From: Halobacillus litoralis
GTDB taxonomy: Bacteria; Bacillota; Bacilli; Bacillales; Halobacillaceae
NCBI RefSeq assembly: GCF_020171725.1
Contig: NZ_JAIVAJ010000001.1
Location: 124,001-188,000 of the forward strand
Direction: 5' to 3'
DNA length: 64,000 nt
Positions 19,419-29,120 of the stretch are shown here, piece by piece. Within the stretch, counting starts at the first letter, position 1. Each line of letters opens with the position of its first letter. The position numbers were made by a program, and so were the translations under genes. The notes below the pieces were generated by a model, which did no database searches, was not told the origin of the DNA, and saw only the letters and a program-made list of their open reading frames with translations.

Positions 19419-20678
19419 TTATAGGAATAAACGCTGGATATCGTTCCACGTAACGACGAGCATTAATAGCATAAGTAGCGCAAATCCGATAAAGTGTACA
19501 ATTCCTTCTTTCTGTGGATCGATCGGCTTGCCGCGTACCCCTTCGAGTCCGACGAAAATAAGTCGTCCTCCGTCAAGGGCTGGTAGAGGCAGAAGGTTTA
19601 CGATTCCTAAGTTGATACTCAGGATCGCCATCCACATCACAAAGTTCGTAAGTCCGGTCTGAACCACTTGGTCCGTTGCATCATAGATGCCTACGGGACC
19701 TGAAAGCATATCAAGCGAGAACTGACCGGTAACAAGCTTACCGAGGTTCGTCAAAATCAACGCGGACCACTCATATGTCTGTGTGAAGCCAAAGGTCAAC
19801 TTCCGAGCGAATGAATCCTCAAAAGCCCGTTTGACTCCGACTTGTCCGATCGTCTGATCACGATCGGTCGCCACTTCGGCGGGCGTGACTTCCATTTCCT
19901 GTGTACTCCCATTGCGACTTACCGTCAGCATCAACGCTTCTTCCGGATGATCACGTACAATCGTCGTGAACTCTTCCCAAGTGCTGACCGATTCACCGTC
20001 GACCGAAACAATCTCATCACCAGCCATTAAGCCGGCCTGATCAGCAGGAGAGTTGTCCTGAATTTCCCCAAGCTTTGCTTCGTTGGATGGAACGCCTTGG
20101 ACAAAACCGAGGATCATGAAGAGAATGATCGCAAGTACAAAGTTCATCATCGGACCAGCAAACAGTTGCATAGCACGCTGCGGAACGGTTTTCGATGCGA
20201 ACTGGCGATCGTAAGGCGCAATTTGCGTTTCCTTCTCGTCCATCACAAACATCGCTTTCGGATCGACCTCGAAGAAGAGGCGCTCTTCCTCGTCCACTTC
20301 ATACCCTTCGATGACTAATCGGTGGTCGAGGTCTGCACGTTCTACTTCAATGACACGTGCGTGTGGGTGTTTCGATTTGTTGTTTACGATGATTTTGTTC
20401 ACTTTTCCATCGTTGTTGAACTCGAGTCCAATGTGATGACCCGCTTTCAACTCGATGATCTCAGGATCTTCACCAGCGACGCGGACATATCCACCGATTG
20501 GGAGAAGACGTATCGTGTACAATGTTTCATTTCTTGTAAAAGCAAAGATTTTCGGCCCAAAGCCAATCGCGAATTCCCGGGCGAGCATGCCGGCACGCTT
20601 GGCAAAAATAAGATGCCCCCACTCATGGACAAACACCAAAAGGCCGAACATGAGTATAAAAGCAATCACTGTAGTCAA
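19419..20678 (-). CDS. rseP: Site-2 intramembrane metalloprotease RseP/RasP
   Basis: Membrane zinc protease (419 aa) that in B. subtilis clears anti-sigma RsiW and cell-division and signal-peptide remnants. The first transmembrane helix carries HEWGH (zinc ligands and catalytic Glu). A PDZ domain (about 200-290, with GEIQDNSPADQAGLMAGDEI) precedes the third-ligand region NLLPLPALDGGRL. The start is probably TTG 20678: the in-frame GTG upstream lies within AAGGAAGGTG, which is correctly spaced for TTG. Last gene of the uppS-cdsA-dxr-rseP cluster. Confidence 0.96.
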   Translation of the reverse strand: MTTVIAFILMFGLLVFVHEWGHLIFAKRAGMLAREFAIGFGPKIFAFTRNETLYTIRLLPIGGYVRVAGEDPEIIELKAGHHIGLEFNNDGKVNKIIVNNKSKHPHARVIEVERADLDHRLVIEGYEVDEEERLFFEVDPKAMFVMDEKETQIAPYDRQFASKTVPQRAMQLFAGPMMNFVLAIILFMILGFVQGVPSNEAKLGEIQDNSPADQAGLMAGDEIVSVDGESVSTWEEFTTIVRDHPEEALMLTVSRNGSTQEMEVTPAEVATDRDQTIGQVGVKRAFEDSFARKLTFGFTQTYEWSALILTNLGKLVTGQFSLDMLSGPVGIYDATDQVVQTGLTNFVMWMAILSINLGIVNLLPLPALDGGRLIFVGLEGVRGKPIDPQKEGIVHFIGFALLMLLMLVVTWNDIQRLFL

Positions 20679-20694
20679 ATGAAGCACCTTCCTT

Positions 20695-21837
20695 TTAGTT
20701 TAAATGGAAACGGACCTGCTTTCTTGTTTCCTCATCAATAGAAAGTATGGTTGATAAGTCCGGGTTATGAATCCGGTCGTGTCCTTCAAGGGCTTTTTCG
20801 ATTTTTCTTTCGATATCCAGAAACGGAATTTTCCCTTCCAGAAACAGTTGAACGGCTTCTTCATTCGCTGCGTTCAACACGGTCGTCATAGAGCCGCCTG
20901 CCCGTCCTGCTTCATAAGCCATACGAAGACAAGGAAAGCGGACCATATCCATTTTCTCAAAATGTAGTGTCGCGATCTCTTCAAGCTCAAGCTGCTTCGT
21001 CATAGGAAGATCGAGACGCTCCGGGTACGTAAGAGCGTATTGAATCGGTACTTTCATATCCGGTGTGCCCAGTTGCGCCATAACACTTCGGTCGACGAAT
21101 TCCACCATCGAATGAATGACACTCTCTCTATGAAGAATAACATGAATCTGGTCGTATGGTACATCAAAAAGCCAATGCGCTTCGATCACTTCGAGCCCTT
21201 TATTCATCATGGACGCAGAGTCGATCGTAATCTTAGCCCCCATGCTCCAGTTCGGGTGATTCAGCGCATCTTCGACGGTTACCCCGACAAGATCTTCTCT
21301 TTTCTTGTCACGGAAGCTTCCTCCAGAAGCCGTTATGATCAGCTTATGGATGTCTTTTTTGCTTTCTCCATTCAGAGACTGATAAATCGCAGAGTGCTCA
21401 CTATCAACAGGCAAAAGCTCAACTCCATGCTTTTTCGCTTCTGACATGACGAGATGCCCCGCCGTAACAAGTGTTTCCTTATTCGCAATGGCAATCGTCT
21501 TCTTGGCTTGGATTGCTTTCAAAGTTGCCGGAAGCCCGACACTCCCCATCACCGCATTAACCACTACATCTACAGCATCGTCAACACTGACTTCAATTAA
21601 ACCACCCGTGCCTGTCAAAATAGGCTGGTCAATCTCCTTCTCGAGTGTCACCTTCGTCTGTTCGTCCTGGACGACAATCTTCTTCGGCTTAAACTCTCGA
21701 ATGAGCGGAAGCGCTTTTTCCACATTACGGCCAAAAGCCATGGAATGCAGCTCGAACTCCTCCGGATGAAGGCGAATGACATCAAGTGTCTGTAGTCCAA
21801 TGGAACCGGTCGCTCCAAGCAGTGCAATCTTTTTCAT
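20695..21837 (-). CDS. dxr: 1-deoxy-D-xylulose 5-phosphate reductoisomerase
   Basis: Commits DXP to the MEP isoprenoid pathway. 380 aa. NADPH-binding [14 protein letters not shown] is near the N-terminus. The metal/substrate-binding region includes [22 protein letters not shown] and [20 protein letters not shown]. The product feeds undecaprenyl diphosphate synthesis by UppS encoded two genes upstream. It is 19 nt after cdsA with GGAGAGGGG before the ATG. Confidence 0.98.
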   Translation of the reverse strand: MKKIALLGATGSIGLQTLDVIRLHPEEFELHSMAFGRNVEKALPLIREFKPKKIVVQDEQTKVTLEKEIDQPILTGTGGLIEVSVDDAVDVVVNAVMGSVGLPATLKAIQAKKTIAIANKETLVTAGHLVMSEAKKHGVELLPVDSEHSAIYQSLNGESKKDIHKLIITASGGSFRDKKREDLVGVTVEDALNHPNWSMGAKITIDSASMMNKGLEVIEAHWLFDVPYDQIHVILHRESVIHSMVEFVDRSVMAQLGTPDMKVPIQYALTYPERLDLPMTKQLELEEIATLHFEKMDMVRFPCLRMAYEAGRAGGSMTTVLNAANEEAVQLFLEGKIPFLDIERKIEKALEGHDRIHNPDLSTILSIDEETRKQVRFHLN

Positions 21838-21856
21838 TAATCAAAACCCCTCTCCA

Positions 21857-22654
21857 TTAAGAAATGAAATTGATCAGGTGGAGAATAGGCAAAATAAAGA
21901 TCAGACTGTCAAAGCGATCGAGTACACCGCCGTGTCCAGGCAGAATCTTTCCTGAATCTTTAACAGCGTAATGCCGTTTGAATGCTGATTCCACCAAATC
22001 TCCTATTTGTCCGGCAATTGAGATTAAAATCGTAACAAGAATCACGATAATCATCGAGTGATCGAGCGGGGCGACAAGTTGAAAAATGACGGCAACCACA
22101 CAAGCAAGTACAATCCCTCCGACAGAACCCTCGATGGTCTTCTTCGGGCTGATCTGCGGCCAAAGCTTGTGCTTCCCAAGTGCCCGTCCGAACAGATAAG
22201 CACCTGTATCAGTTGCCCATACGATAAACAAGGCGAAGAATAAATACTCTAGCCCACCATTTCTTGTTTCAATCAAATAATTGAATCCCATGCCGATATA
22301 GATGACAGATATCAATAGAAACCCTGCATCGTCGAACGTGAACCGGTTCTTCACCAGTACTGTGTAACTTAGCAGCACCAATACCGCGAGCAGCGTGATC
22401 TCAGATTTCGTGATGAACTCCGTTATATCCACGTACTTCTCCATCTCACCATATGGGAACATCAATGCCCACATGAGCATCAGCCCTAGACCTGCCGCAA
22501 CGGAATAGCGTGAAATACGCTTCATCCGAACAAGCTCCAGAAGAGCGATGCTGGCGATCAAATAGACGAATATGTTAAATAAAATCCCTCCGAAAAATAC
22601 GATGGGAATAAATATCAAAGCCGCAACAACGGCTGTAATCGTTCGTTGCTTCAT
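21857..22654 (-). CDS. cdsA: Phosphatidate cytidylyltransferase
   Basis: Polytopic membrane enzyme (265 aa) forming CDP-diacylglycerol for phospholipid synthesis. About seven to eight hydrophobic segments; the family signature SAFKRHYAVKDSG...LPGHGGVLDRFDS lies near the C-terminus. 14 nt after uppS, and co-directional with dxr. Confidence 0.96.
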   Translation of the reverse strand: MKQRTITAVVAALIFIPIVFFGGILFNIFVYLIASIALLELVRMKRISRYSVAAGLGLMLMWALMFPYGEMEKYVDITEFITKSEITLLAVLVLLSYTVLVKNRFTFDDAGFLLISVIYIGMGFNYLIETRNGGLEYLFFALFIVWATDTGAYLFGRALGKHKLWPQISPKKTIEGSVGGIVLACVVAVIFQLVAPLDHSMIIVILVTILISIAGQIGDLVESAFKRHYAVKDSGKILPGHGGVLDRFDSLIFILPILHLINFIS

Positions 22655-22668
22655 AAACCTTTCACACC

Positions 22669-23442
22669 TTATACTCCGCCATACCGACGTTTACGATTTT
22701 GGTAATCATAGAGCGCTTTTTCAAAATGGTTCTCGGTGAAGTCCGGCCAATACACTTCCGTGAACCAAAATTCTGCGTAGGCAAGCTGCCACAAAAGAAA
22801 GTTGCTTAATCGTTGCTCTCCACTTGTACGAATGAGTAGGTCAGGCTCTACCAGGTCACACGTATAAAGTTCAGATGAAAACAACGCTTCATCAATCTCC
22901 TCTGTATCAAGCTCTCCCCGCTCTACTTTGGCCGCTATTTGCTTGACTGCATTGACCATCTCAAACCGGCTCCCGTAGTTCAGCGCGAAATTCAAGATGA
23001 GACCGTCGTTGTCCTTTGTCCGTTCGATCGCCTCCTGGACTGCTTTCTTCGTATGAGGCGGCAGTACGTCGAAGTCACCGATGGTCTGAACCCTTACGTT
23101 CTTCTCAATGAGTTCAGGCAAATATGTATTTAAAAAGTCTACCGGCAGCTTCATCAGAAACTCTACTTCATTTCTCGGACGCTTCCAATTCTCTGTGGAA
23201 AATGCGTATAGCGTGAGCACTTCTACTCCGAGGTCTGAAGCGAAACGGACGATCTTCTTCACAACTTCCATGCCTTCTTTGTGACCGGCGATTCTTGGCA
23301 TGCCACGATTCTTCGCCCAACGACCGTTTCCGTCCATAATAATCGCCACGTGCTTTGGAATCTGCTTATGATTCAAGCCAACGGGGTGATGTGAGGACAC
23401 TTCGTTCTTTCTTTTTTTTACAAATGGAAACTTGATTGGCAT
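22669..23442 (-). CDS. uppS: Undecaprenyl diphosphate synthase (isoprenyl transferase)
   Basis: cis-Prenyltransferase (257 aa) making the C55 lipid carrier for peptidoglycan and teichoic acid. The diphosphate-binding IIMDGNGRWAKNRGM (catalytic Asp near residue 37) is followed by LTLYAFSTENWKRP and by RTSGEQRLSNFLLWQLAYAE. A 30-residue basic N-terminal extension is normal for Bacillus. GGAGGATC precedes the ATG and a sigma-A promoter is visible upstream. Confidence 0.97.
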   Translation of the reverse strand: MPIKFPFVKKRKNEVSSHHPVGLNHKQIPKHVAIIMDGNGRWAKNRGMPRIAGHKEGMEVVKKIVRFASDLGVEVLTLYAFSTENWKRPRNEVEFLMKLPVDFLNTYLPELIEKNVRVQTIGDFDVLPPHTKKAVQEAIERTKDNDGLILNFALNYGSRFEMVNAVKQIAAKVERGELDTEEIDEALFSSELYTCDLVEPDLLIRTSGEQRLSNFLLWQLAYAEFWFTEVYWPDFTENHFEKALYDYQNRKRRYGGV

Positions 23443-23472
23443 GTTTGATCCTCCAGTCCATATCTTCCATCT

Positions 23473-23502
23473 ATTCTATACTATTATCCTACACCATGCC
23501 AA
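23473..23502 (-). promoter_or_regulatory. Candidate sigma-A promoter of uppS
   Basis: TTGGCA (23497-23502), 18-bp spacer, TAGAAT (23473-23478); TATAGA with a 16-bp spacer overlaps. It lies between the frr terminator and uppS. Confidence 0.55.
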
Positions 23503-23545
23503 AACGATTGAAAAGTTCTGCCACCATTTGGCGGAAATCTCTTTT

Positions 23546-23589
23546 ATAAAAAGAAAAGCCGCGCTGCCAAACATTAACAGCGCGGCTTT
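23546..23589 (-). terminator. Rho-independent terminator of frr
   Basis: AAAGCCGCGCTG/CAGCGCGGCTTT, a perfect 12-bp GC-rich stem (23555-23566 / 23578-23589) with an 11-nt loop, followed on the minus strand by TTCTTTTTAT. Confidence 0.88.
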
Positions 23590-23619
23590 ATACACATTAT
23601 GGCATGCAGGTGGAAAACA

Positions 23620-24177
23620 TTACACTTCCATGATTTCTTCTTCTTTTGTCTTAGCCAGCTCATCAATTTTCAGAACGTGCTCGTCTGTTACCTTCTGAAC
23701 GTCGTCCTGGAAAGCACGAAGATCGTCTTCTGTCATTTCGCCATCTTTTTCAAGCTTTTTCAGACGGTCGTTTGAATCACGACGAATGTTACGAATCTGT
23801 ACTTTCGCTTCTTCAGAGTACTTGCCGACAACTTTTGCAAGCTGCTTACGGCGTTCCTCTGTAAGGGCTGGAATGTTGATACGGACAATGTTTCCGTCAC
23901 TTGATGGTGACAGACCAAGGTCTGCTTTCTGAATCGCTTTTTCTACTTCAGCAATCGCACTCTTATCATATGGTGTGATGACAAGCATACGAGGCTCTGG
24001 AGCAGATACTTGTGCAAGTTGATTAAGTGGCGTCGCTGCACCGTAGTAATCGACATACACGTTATCAAGAATTGATGGGTTCGCACGACCTGCACGAACG
24101 GTTGCGAGTTGACGAGAGAAAGCTTGTACAGCTTGCTCCATCTGTTGTTTTGTTTCATTAATCACGGCTTCAGACAT
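23620..24177 (-). CDS. frr: Ribosome recycling factor
   Basis: 185 aa tRNA-mimic protein that, with EF-G, splits post-termination ribosomes. The conserved [37 protein letters not shown] region ([16 protein letters not shown]) and [20 protein letters not shown] are present. It starts 2 nt after pyrH and is thus co-transcribed; closed by a strong terminator. Confidence 0.98.
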   Translation of the reverse strand: MSEAVINETKQQMEQAVQAFSRQLATVRAGRANPSILDNVYVDYYGAATPLNQLAQVSAPEPRMLVITPYDKSAIAEVEKAIQKADLGLSPSSDGNIVRINIPALTEERRKQLAKVVGKYSEEAKVQIRNIRRDSNDRLKKLEKDGEMTEDDLRAFQDDVQKVTDEHVLKIDELAKTKEEEIMEV

Positions 24178-24179
24178 GA

Positions 24180-24902
24180 TTATTTCCCCCTAACAATGGT
24201 TCCAATATTTTCGCCCATTACGGCTTTTTTGATATTACCTTCTTCTGTTATTGAGAATACCAATAAATCGATGTCGTTGTCCATACATAACGAAGAAGCA
24301 GTCGAATCCATGACGCCTAGTCCTTCGTTCAGGACATCCATATAGGAAAGTTCGTCATATTTCTTCGCATCTTCGTTGATCTTAGGATCATCCGTATAAA
24401 CGCCATCCACATTGTTCTTCGCCATAAGGATAACATCCGCTTCAACCTCAGCCGCACGAAGCGCTGCTGTCGTATCTGTTGAGAAATACGGGTTCCCCGT
24501 ACCTGCAGCAAAGATGACGACACGTTTCTTCTCAAGATGACGGATTGCTTTTCTTCGAATGTAAGGCTCAGCAACCTGTCTCATTTCGATTGACGTTTGA
24601 ACACGGGTTGGAATTCCCTGATTTTCTAAGCTGTCTTGTAAAGCCAAAGAGTTCATGACCGTTGCAAGCATGCCCATGTAATCGGCATTTGCCCGGTCCA
24701 TCCCCATTTCGCTTCCGACCTTACCGCGCCAGATGTTTCCGCCTCCGACAACTACGGCAATTTCAACACCGAGTTCGGCTACTTCTTTCACTTGGCGGGA
24801 AACCGATTGTATAATGCTTGGCTCTAAACCGAAGCCAGCCTTTCCACTCAAGGCCTCTCCGCTCAATTTTAATACAATACGACGATAGCGAGCAGTAGTC
24901 AT
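24180..24902 (-). CDS. pyrH: Uridylate kinase
   Basis: UMP kinase (240 aa), amino-acid-kinase fold, phosphorylates UMP in pyrimidine nucleotide synthesis. [16 protein letters not shown] near the N-terminus, [10 protein letters not shown], and [20 protein letters not shown] toward the C-terminus are family motifs. ATG 24902 has GGGAGGT before it; the longer frame from 24926 adds only eight residues without similarity. Confidence 0.97.
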   Translation of the reverse strand: MTTARYRRIVLKLSGEALSGKAGFGLEPSIIQSVSRQVKEVAELGVEIAVVVGGGNIWRGKVGSEMGMDRANADYMGMLATVMNSLALQDSLENQGIPTRVQTSIEMRQVAEPYIRRKAIRHLEKKRVVIFAAGTGNPYFSTDTTAALRAAEVEADVILMAKNNVDGVYTDDPKINEDAKKYDELSYMDVLNEGLGVMDSTASSLCMDNDIDLLVFSITEEGNIKKAVMGENIGTIVRGK

Positions 24903-24961
24903 AGTTACCTCCCGTGTGATTCTCATTCTGTGAACGGCTACTTTGTATGTAGCTGTTTTTG

Positions 24962-24991
24962 AAAAATAGGGAACACAGATGTGTCCCCTAT
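24962..24991 (-). terminator. Terminator/attenuator after tsf
   Basis: ATAGGGGACAC/GTGTTCCCTAT stem (one G-U pair, 4-nt loop, 24966-24991) followed by a five-U tract on the minus strand, 12 nt after the tsf stop. Confidence 0.75.
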
Positions 24992-25003
24992 GTTGTCACG
25001 TCA

Positions 25004-25888
25004 TTATTTTTTAACTTGGCTCATGACTTCATCAGCAAAGTTTTCTTCACGTTTCTCCATACCTTCTCCTACTTCGAAACGATCGAAGCCGTTAACTTGT
25101 CCGCCTTTAGATTCAACGAACTTCTTAACTTTCTGGTCTGGATCTTTAACGAAGTCCTGTTCAAGAAGGCAGATTTCTGCGAAGAACTTGCCAAGACGAC
25201 CTTCTACCATCTTCTCAACGATGTTTTCAGGCTTGCCTTCGTTCAAGGCTTGAGTCTTAAGCATTTCACGCTCATTGTTTACTTCCTCTTCAGGAATCTG
25301 TTCACGGGAAACGTAACGAGGGTTAACTGCAGCTACGTGCATCGCAACGTCTTTTGCTGCCTGCTCGTCAGTAGAACCTTCAAGAACAGTAAGAACGCCG
25401 ATGTTACCGCCCATGTGAAGGTAAGCACCGAATGCATCGTTATCTGTTTTTTCTTTGATGACGAAGCGGCGAAGAGAAAGTTTCTCACCGATTTTCGCGA
25501 TCATGTCCGTGATGTAGTCACCAAGCTTCTGGCCATCACCGTTCAACTGTTGCTCAAGAGCCTCTTCAACTGTCGCAGGCTTTTCAGTAACTAGGTGTTG
25601 ACCTAGGTTTTGAAGAAGTCCTTTGAAGTTGTCGTTCTTTGTTACGAAGTCTGTTTCACAGTTCACTTCGAAAAGAACAGCCGTGTTACCGGAGATTTCG
25701 ATTGCTGCAGCACCTTCAGCTGCGATACGGTCTGCTTTTTTCTGTGCTTTGGAGATCCCCTTCTCACGAAGCCACTCCATTGCTTTTTCCATATCACCAT
25801 CTGTTTCAGTTAGTGCCTTCTTACAATCCATCATTCCAGCACCTGTTTTTTCACGAAGTTCTTTAACCATCTTAGCGTTTACAGCCAT
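25004..25888 (-). CDS. tsf: Elongation factor Ts
   Basis: Guanine-nucleotide exchange factor for EF-Tu (294 aa). UBA-like N-terminus [22 protein letters not shown]-Ts core with [14 protein letters not shown], and [20 protein letters not shown]. Co-directional with rpsB, separated by an attenuator hairpin. Confidence 0.98.
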   Translation of the reverse strand: MAVNAKMVKELREKTGAGMMDCKKALTETDGDMEKAMEWLREKGISKAQKKADRIAAEGAAAIEISGNTAVLFEVNCETDFVTKNDNFKGLLQNLGQHLVTEKPATVEEALEQQLNGDGQKLGDYITDMIAKIGEKLSLRRFVIKEKTDNDAFGAYLHMGGNIGVLTVLEGSTDEQAAKDVAMHVAAVNPRYVSREQIPEEEVNNEREMLKTQALNEGKPENIVEKMVEGRLGKFFAEICLLEQDFVKDPDQKVKKFVESKGGQVNGFDRFEVGEGMEKREENFADEVMSQVKK

Positions 25889-25926
25889 TATAAAAGCCTC
25901 CTTAATTAAGTGAGCATATTTTCTTT

Positions 25927-25964
25927 AAAAAAGGTGATAAAAGGTCTTCCCCCTTATCACCTTT
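25927..25964 (-). terminator. Terminator/attenuator between rpsB and tsf
   Basis: AAAGGTGATAA/TTATCACCTTT, an 11-bp stem (25930-25964) with a six-U tract on the minus strand; presumably partial, as it separates rpsB from tsf. Confidence 0.75.
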
Positions 25965-25973
25965 GGAACGTCA

Positions 25974-26714
25974 TTACTCGGCAGCTGTTTCAGCTTCTGC
26001 TTCTTCAGCTTGTTCAGTTGTTTCGTTCTCTTCCCCTTGCTTCGCTTCAAGAACAGCGTCTGCCATCTTAGAAGTAAGCAATTTAACGGCGCGGATTGCG
26101 TCATCGTTTGCAGGGATTACGTAGTCGATTTCATCCGGGTCACAGTTCGTGTCAACGATACCGACAACTGGGATGTTCAATTTGTGAGCTTCAGCGATCG
26201 CAATACGCTCTTTACGAGGGTCGATTACGAACATTGCATCTGGAAGGCTCTTCATTTCTTTAATACCGCCTAGGAATTTAACAAGACGATCTTTTTCTTT
26301 CATCATGTCAACGACTTCTTTTTTAGGAAGTACGTCAGTAGTACCGTCTTCTTCCATGCGCTCAATGTCTTTAAGACGGTTGATACGCTTGCGGATTGTG
26401 TCAAAGTTTGTAAGAGTTCCGCCCAACCAACGCTGGTTGATGTAGAACATGCCGCAACGAGTTGCTTCGTCACGTACAGTATCTTGTGCTTGTTTCTTCG
26501 TACCTACAAATAGAACGTTACCGCCGTTCGCTGCTACGTCACGTACGTAGTTGAACGCTTCGTCCACTTTCTTAACTGTTTTTTGCAGGTCGATGATGTA
26601 GATGCCGTTACGCTCCGTGAAGATGTATTTCTTCATCTTCGGGTTCCAACGACGAGTTTGGTGTCCGAAATGAACACCAGCTTCTAGTAGCTGTTTCATA
26701 GAAATTACAGACAT
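25974..26714 (-). CDS. rpsB: 30S ribosomal protein S2
   Basis: 246 aa. Starts [20 protein letters not shown]; contains [32 protein letters not shown] and [20 protein letters not shown]. The C-terminus carries an extended acidic, glutamate-rich tail (about 20 residues), longer than in B. subtilis and in keeping with a halophile. Strong promoter upstream; AGGAGG before the ATG. Confidence 0.98.
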   Translation of the reverse strand: MSVISMKQLLEAGVHFGHQTRRWNPKMKKYIFTERNGIYIIDLQKTVKKVDEAFNYVRDVAANGGNVLFVGTKKQAQDTVRDEATRCGMFYINQRWLGGTLTNFDTIRKRINRLKDIERMEEDGTTDVLPKKEVVDMMKEKDRLVKFLGGIKEMKSLPDAMFVIDPRKERIAIAEAHKLNIPVVGIVDTNCDPDEIDYVIPANDDAIRAVKLLTSKMADAVLEAKQGEENETTEQAEEAEAETAAE

Positions 26715-26836
26715 AATTTGTTTCCTCCTGAATGGTTTTTTTAGTATCCTCCGTCTTTATCATCTTCCTTTACCAACTCTTGAGTAAGAGCAACCGGCAA
26801 AGCAATCCAAAGACGTGTGTATTGACACCGACAGTA

Positions 26837-26865
26837 AATATATCATAAGGAAGGGGTTGTATCAA
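26837..26865 (-). promoter_or_regulatory. Sigma-A promoter of rpsB-tsf
   Basis: TTGATA (26860-26865), 17-bp spacer, TATATT (26837-26842). The roughly 115-nt leader that follows contains a short CTCTT/AAGAG hairpin. The -35 lies just beyond the stop codon of the SwrB-like gene. Confidence 0.8.
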
Positions 26866-26874
26866 GGTTTTTTG

Positions 26875-27354
26875 CTATTTTTTTTGGTTGAACTTGAGAA
26901 GCAACTCGATTTCTGTCTTCCCACGGTCCAGTTTTTTTGCAATTTCATCGATGGTGTACCCTCTTTCCTTTAAATCCATAATCTGTGAGGGTACAGATGG
27001 TTGGAACGATTCCTCCGGCGGATCCGTCACCGGCTCAGGTGGCTGGTAATCTGTCTCTAAAGGTGAATACTCTGGAGCAGGGAACCGTTTGGACGGTTCC
27101 TTTTTTTGAACCTCTTCCATCCGTTCAACTTTTTCTCCATAAGACGGCTGCCGGTCGATTAACTCGGACATTCTCTGATTCTCTTCTTTAATCTCCATTA
27201 AATAGGATGAGAACATGCCTTCTATGTCACTTGCAATTTCCTGTTGTCTTAACTCTAGCTCTTCCGTCTTTTTGATTTGCGTTCTAAGTGTGAACAGTCC
27301 AAATAATAAAACCCCATCGATAATGAAACTGATCACAAGTAAATAAATCGTCAT
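26875..27354 (-). CDS. swrB: SwrB-like (YlxL) motility protein
   Basis: 159 aa protein at the SwrB position (end of fla/che operon, just before rpsB). An N-terminal transmembrane helix (about residues 3-23) is followed by a charged coiled coil (about 26-70), a proline/glutamate-rich linker and a C-terminal HTH-like segment (MDLKERGYTIDEIAKKLDRG). SwrB of B. subtilis promotes flagellar type III export activation. Assignment rests on architecture and synteny rather than strong sequence identity. No terminator was seen right after it, so transcription may run into rpsB. Confidence 0.7.
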   Translation of the reverse strand: MTIYLLVISFIIDGVLLFGLFTLRTQIKKTEELELRQQEIASDIEGMFSSYLMEIKEENQRMSELIDRQPSYGEKVERMEEVQKKEPSKRFPAPEYSPLETDYQPPEPVTDPPEESFQPSVPSQIMDLKERGYTIDEIAKKLDRGKTEIELLLKFNQKK

Positions 27355-27360
27355 TACATG

Positions 27361-27660
27361 TCACCCACTATAATCTATCCGTTTTCCCAAATACGGGTGG
27401 TCCAACTTTATGTCTTGTTGAAGCGTTCGTTTACCGGGAGAGGCTCTGTCTGTATCAGTCGTTTCGTTTTCATTGATAAGAGCGTCCTCTACGTTTTCCT
27501 GCTCAATGACGGACGTCCGCTTCCTGCGATCGATCTGTTCCTGTTTCTGACTGACGAAGTGTTGTAAGGTAGGGTTCCTTGCGGCAATTTGTTCCTGAAG
27601 TTTCCCTGCATCCTGTACTCTCGGCAGGGCGACTTGCATTTCAACCGCTCTCCAACTCAT
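27361..27660 (-). CDS. Conserved small protein of unknown function in the fla/che operon
   Basis: 99 residues, hydrophilic and mostly predicted helical or disordered, with no transmembrane segment. It starts MSWRAVEMQVALPRVQDAGK, has a charged middle and ends in HPYLGKRIDYSG. It lies 6 nt upstream of the SwrB-like gene, has AAAGGAAG before the ATG, and sits in tight operon context, so I take it as real. B. subtilis has no gene here. I do not recognise a function; association with flagella is inferred from position alone. Confidence 0.75.
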   Translation of the reverse strand: MSWRAVEMQVALPRVQDAGKLQEQIAARNPTLQHFVSQKQEQIDRRKRTSVIEQENVEDALINENETTDTDRASPGKRTLQQDIKLDHPYLGKRIDYSG

Positions 27661-27729
27661 CCTTCCACTTCCTTTACGATGAATTCATTCATCTATCATT
27701 CTATCAATGAACGATGGCTAAATCATGTT

Positions 27730-29097
27730 CTAGGAATGGATCGACCTCAGAAAGATCTCTCCGTTCGAAAGAAAAGCATAAATCTCTTTATGTTCCCCCT
27801 GCACTTGATGCTGGTATTTTCCGAAACCGATGTGAACATGACCATACAACTTCCCATTCACCATCACTTTGGCTTCTGCCAAGTCACCGATCGAAGCATT
27901 CATTTCTTCGAGCAAGGTTGAGAGTTCCTCAATTTCAGCATCAACAGATTGAAGCGAATTTTTCTGTCGCAGTCTCGTAACCCGTTCTTTCGGAGAAAGT
28001 TCCCCATCAGAGCGTTCTTTCTGGTCCAGTTTCTCACCTATAAGAATCAACTTTCGCTTGTCCTCTTCTTTCCTCTTAAGCAGAAGGCTGAATTTTGATT
28101 GTTTCTCTTCGACTTTTTTGTTCACACCGAGGGACAGCCCTGTCGGAGTGTACATACGATTCCCAATATCTCTTGCTTCTATATGTAATCCTGCTGAGGT
28201 TGTTCCTCCAATGATATGACCTCGTTGGCAATAGACACTGTGGTGGGCGACGACGTCACTGTGAAGGATCGAGTTCTCGACGAATAAATCTTGTCCGGCT
28301 TCCACCGTGGCCTGGTTGATATACCCGACACGGACATCCTGACCTGACTGAATCACGGCTTTTCCCAAACCGGAGATCCCCTCAGATATATGGACGGACC
28401 CTCCTGCAACAATCGTCGCCCCCTCCACCATTCCATAGATGGTGATATCCCCCTGAGCGAAAACACGAAATCCTGTCGGGACATTCCCATTAATGATAAT
28501 CGAGCCGACAAAATCGAGGTTGCCCGTACGGAGATCCAGGTCCCCATTCACCTCAAATAAAGGCTGAACTTGGAGCGATCTTTCATCTGTACTGAGCTGT
28601 CCGTTGATGCTCGCATAGAACGCATCATCTGCACGCTTAAAGGTCGTGTTCTTCCCCGCTCTTAATTGAGCCGGTTTCCCAGGCTTCGGAGGGATTTCCT
28701 CTCCATGGACGTTGGTCCCCGCTTTTCCATTGGTAGGCGGTTCAATCGCAGCAATCCGTTCGCCTTCTTCAACGGATGGAATGGTAATGATATCACGAAA
28801 ACTGGCCTTTTCCTGCTCTTCTACTTCGAAATTCACTTCTTTGTCGAAAATGACTTTACCGTCCTTACCATGAATTGGCTGCTTTCCAACCGCTATGAGC
28901 AACGGATACACAAGGGATTCGTCATTCCTCATCATGCGGTCTATCTCTTCCTCCAGGATTCCGAAGGTTACGTTTTTCTCTTTGAGAAACGATTGGATCT
29001 GTTCTTCGGTCACCTCATCAACAGGGTCAAGGAGATCTATATAAGCTTCCAATTGATCACGGGATACGGACACTTTGAAATGCTGTTCCAATTCCAT
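27730..29097 (-). CDS. FapA family (DUF342) polymer-forming/flagellar assembly protein A
   Basis: 455 aa. The N-terminal FapA region (about 1-180, including GKDGKVIFDKEVNFEVEEQ and EPPTNGKAGTNVHGEEIPPK) is followed by a right-handed beta-helix-like repeat region (about 180-320, e.g. GDLDLRTGNLDFVGSIIING and GDITIYGMVEGATIVAGG). A C-terminal coiled coil (about 335-400) completes it. This matches the DUF342/FapA family. ATG 29097 is preferred to 29106 because of spacing to GGGAGG. It sits directly after sigD. Function in Gram-positives is not established; not present at this place in B. subtilis. Confidence 0.85.
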   Translation of the reverse strand: MELEQHFKVSVSRDQLEAYIDLLDPVDEVTEEQIQSFLKEKNVTFGILEEEIDRMMRNDESLVYPLLIAVGKQPIHGKDGKVIFDKEVNFEVEEQEKASFRDIITIPSVEEGERIAAIEPPTNGKAGTNVHGEEIPPKPGKPAQLRAGKNTTFKRADDAFYASINGQLSTDERSLQVQPLFEVNGDLDLRTGNLDFVGSIIINGNVPTGFRVFAQGDITIYGMVEGATIVAGGSVHISEGISGLGKAVIQSGQDVRVGYINQATVEAGQDLFVENSILHSDVVAHHSVYCQRGHIIGGTTSAGLHIEARDIGNRMYTPTGLSLGVNKKVEEKQSKFSLLLKRKEEDKRKLILIGEKLDQKERSDGELSPKERVTRLRQKNSLQSVDAEIEELSTLLEEMNASIGDLAEAKVMVNGKLYGHVHIGFGKYQHQVQGEHKEIYAFLSNGEIFLRSIHS

Positions 29098-29120
29098 GTG
29101 CCTCATTCCTCCCAGGAGTA

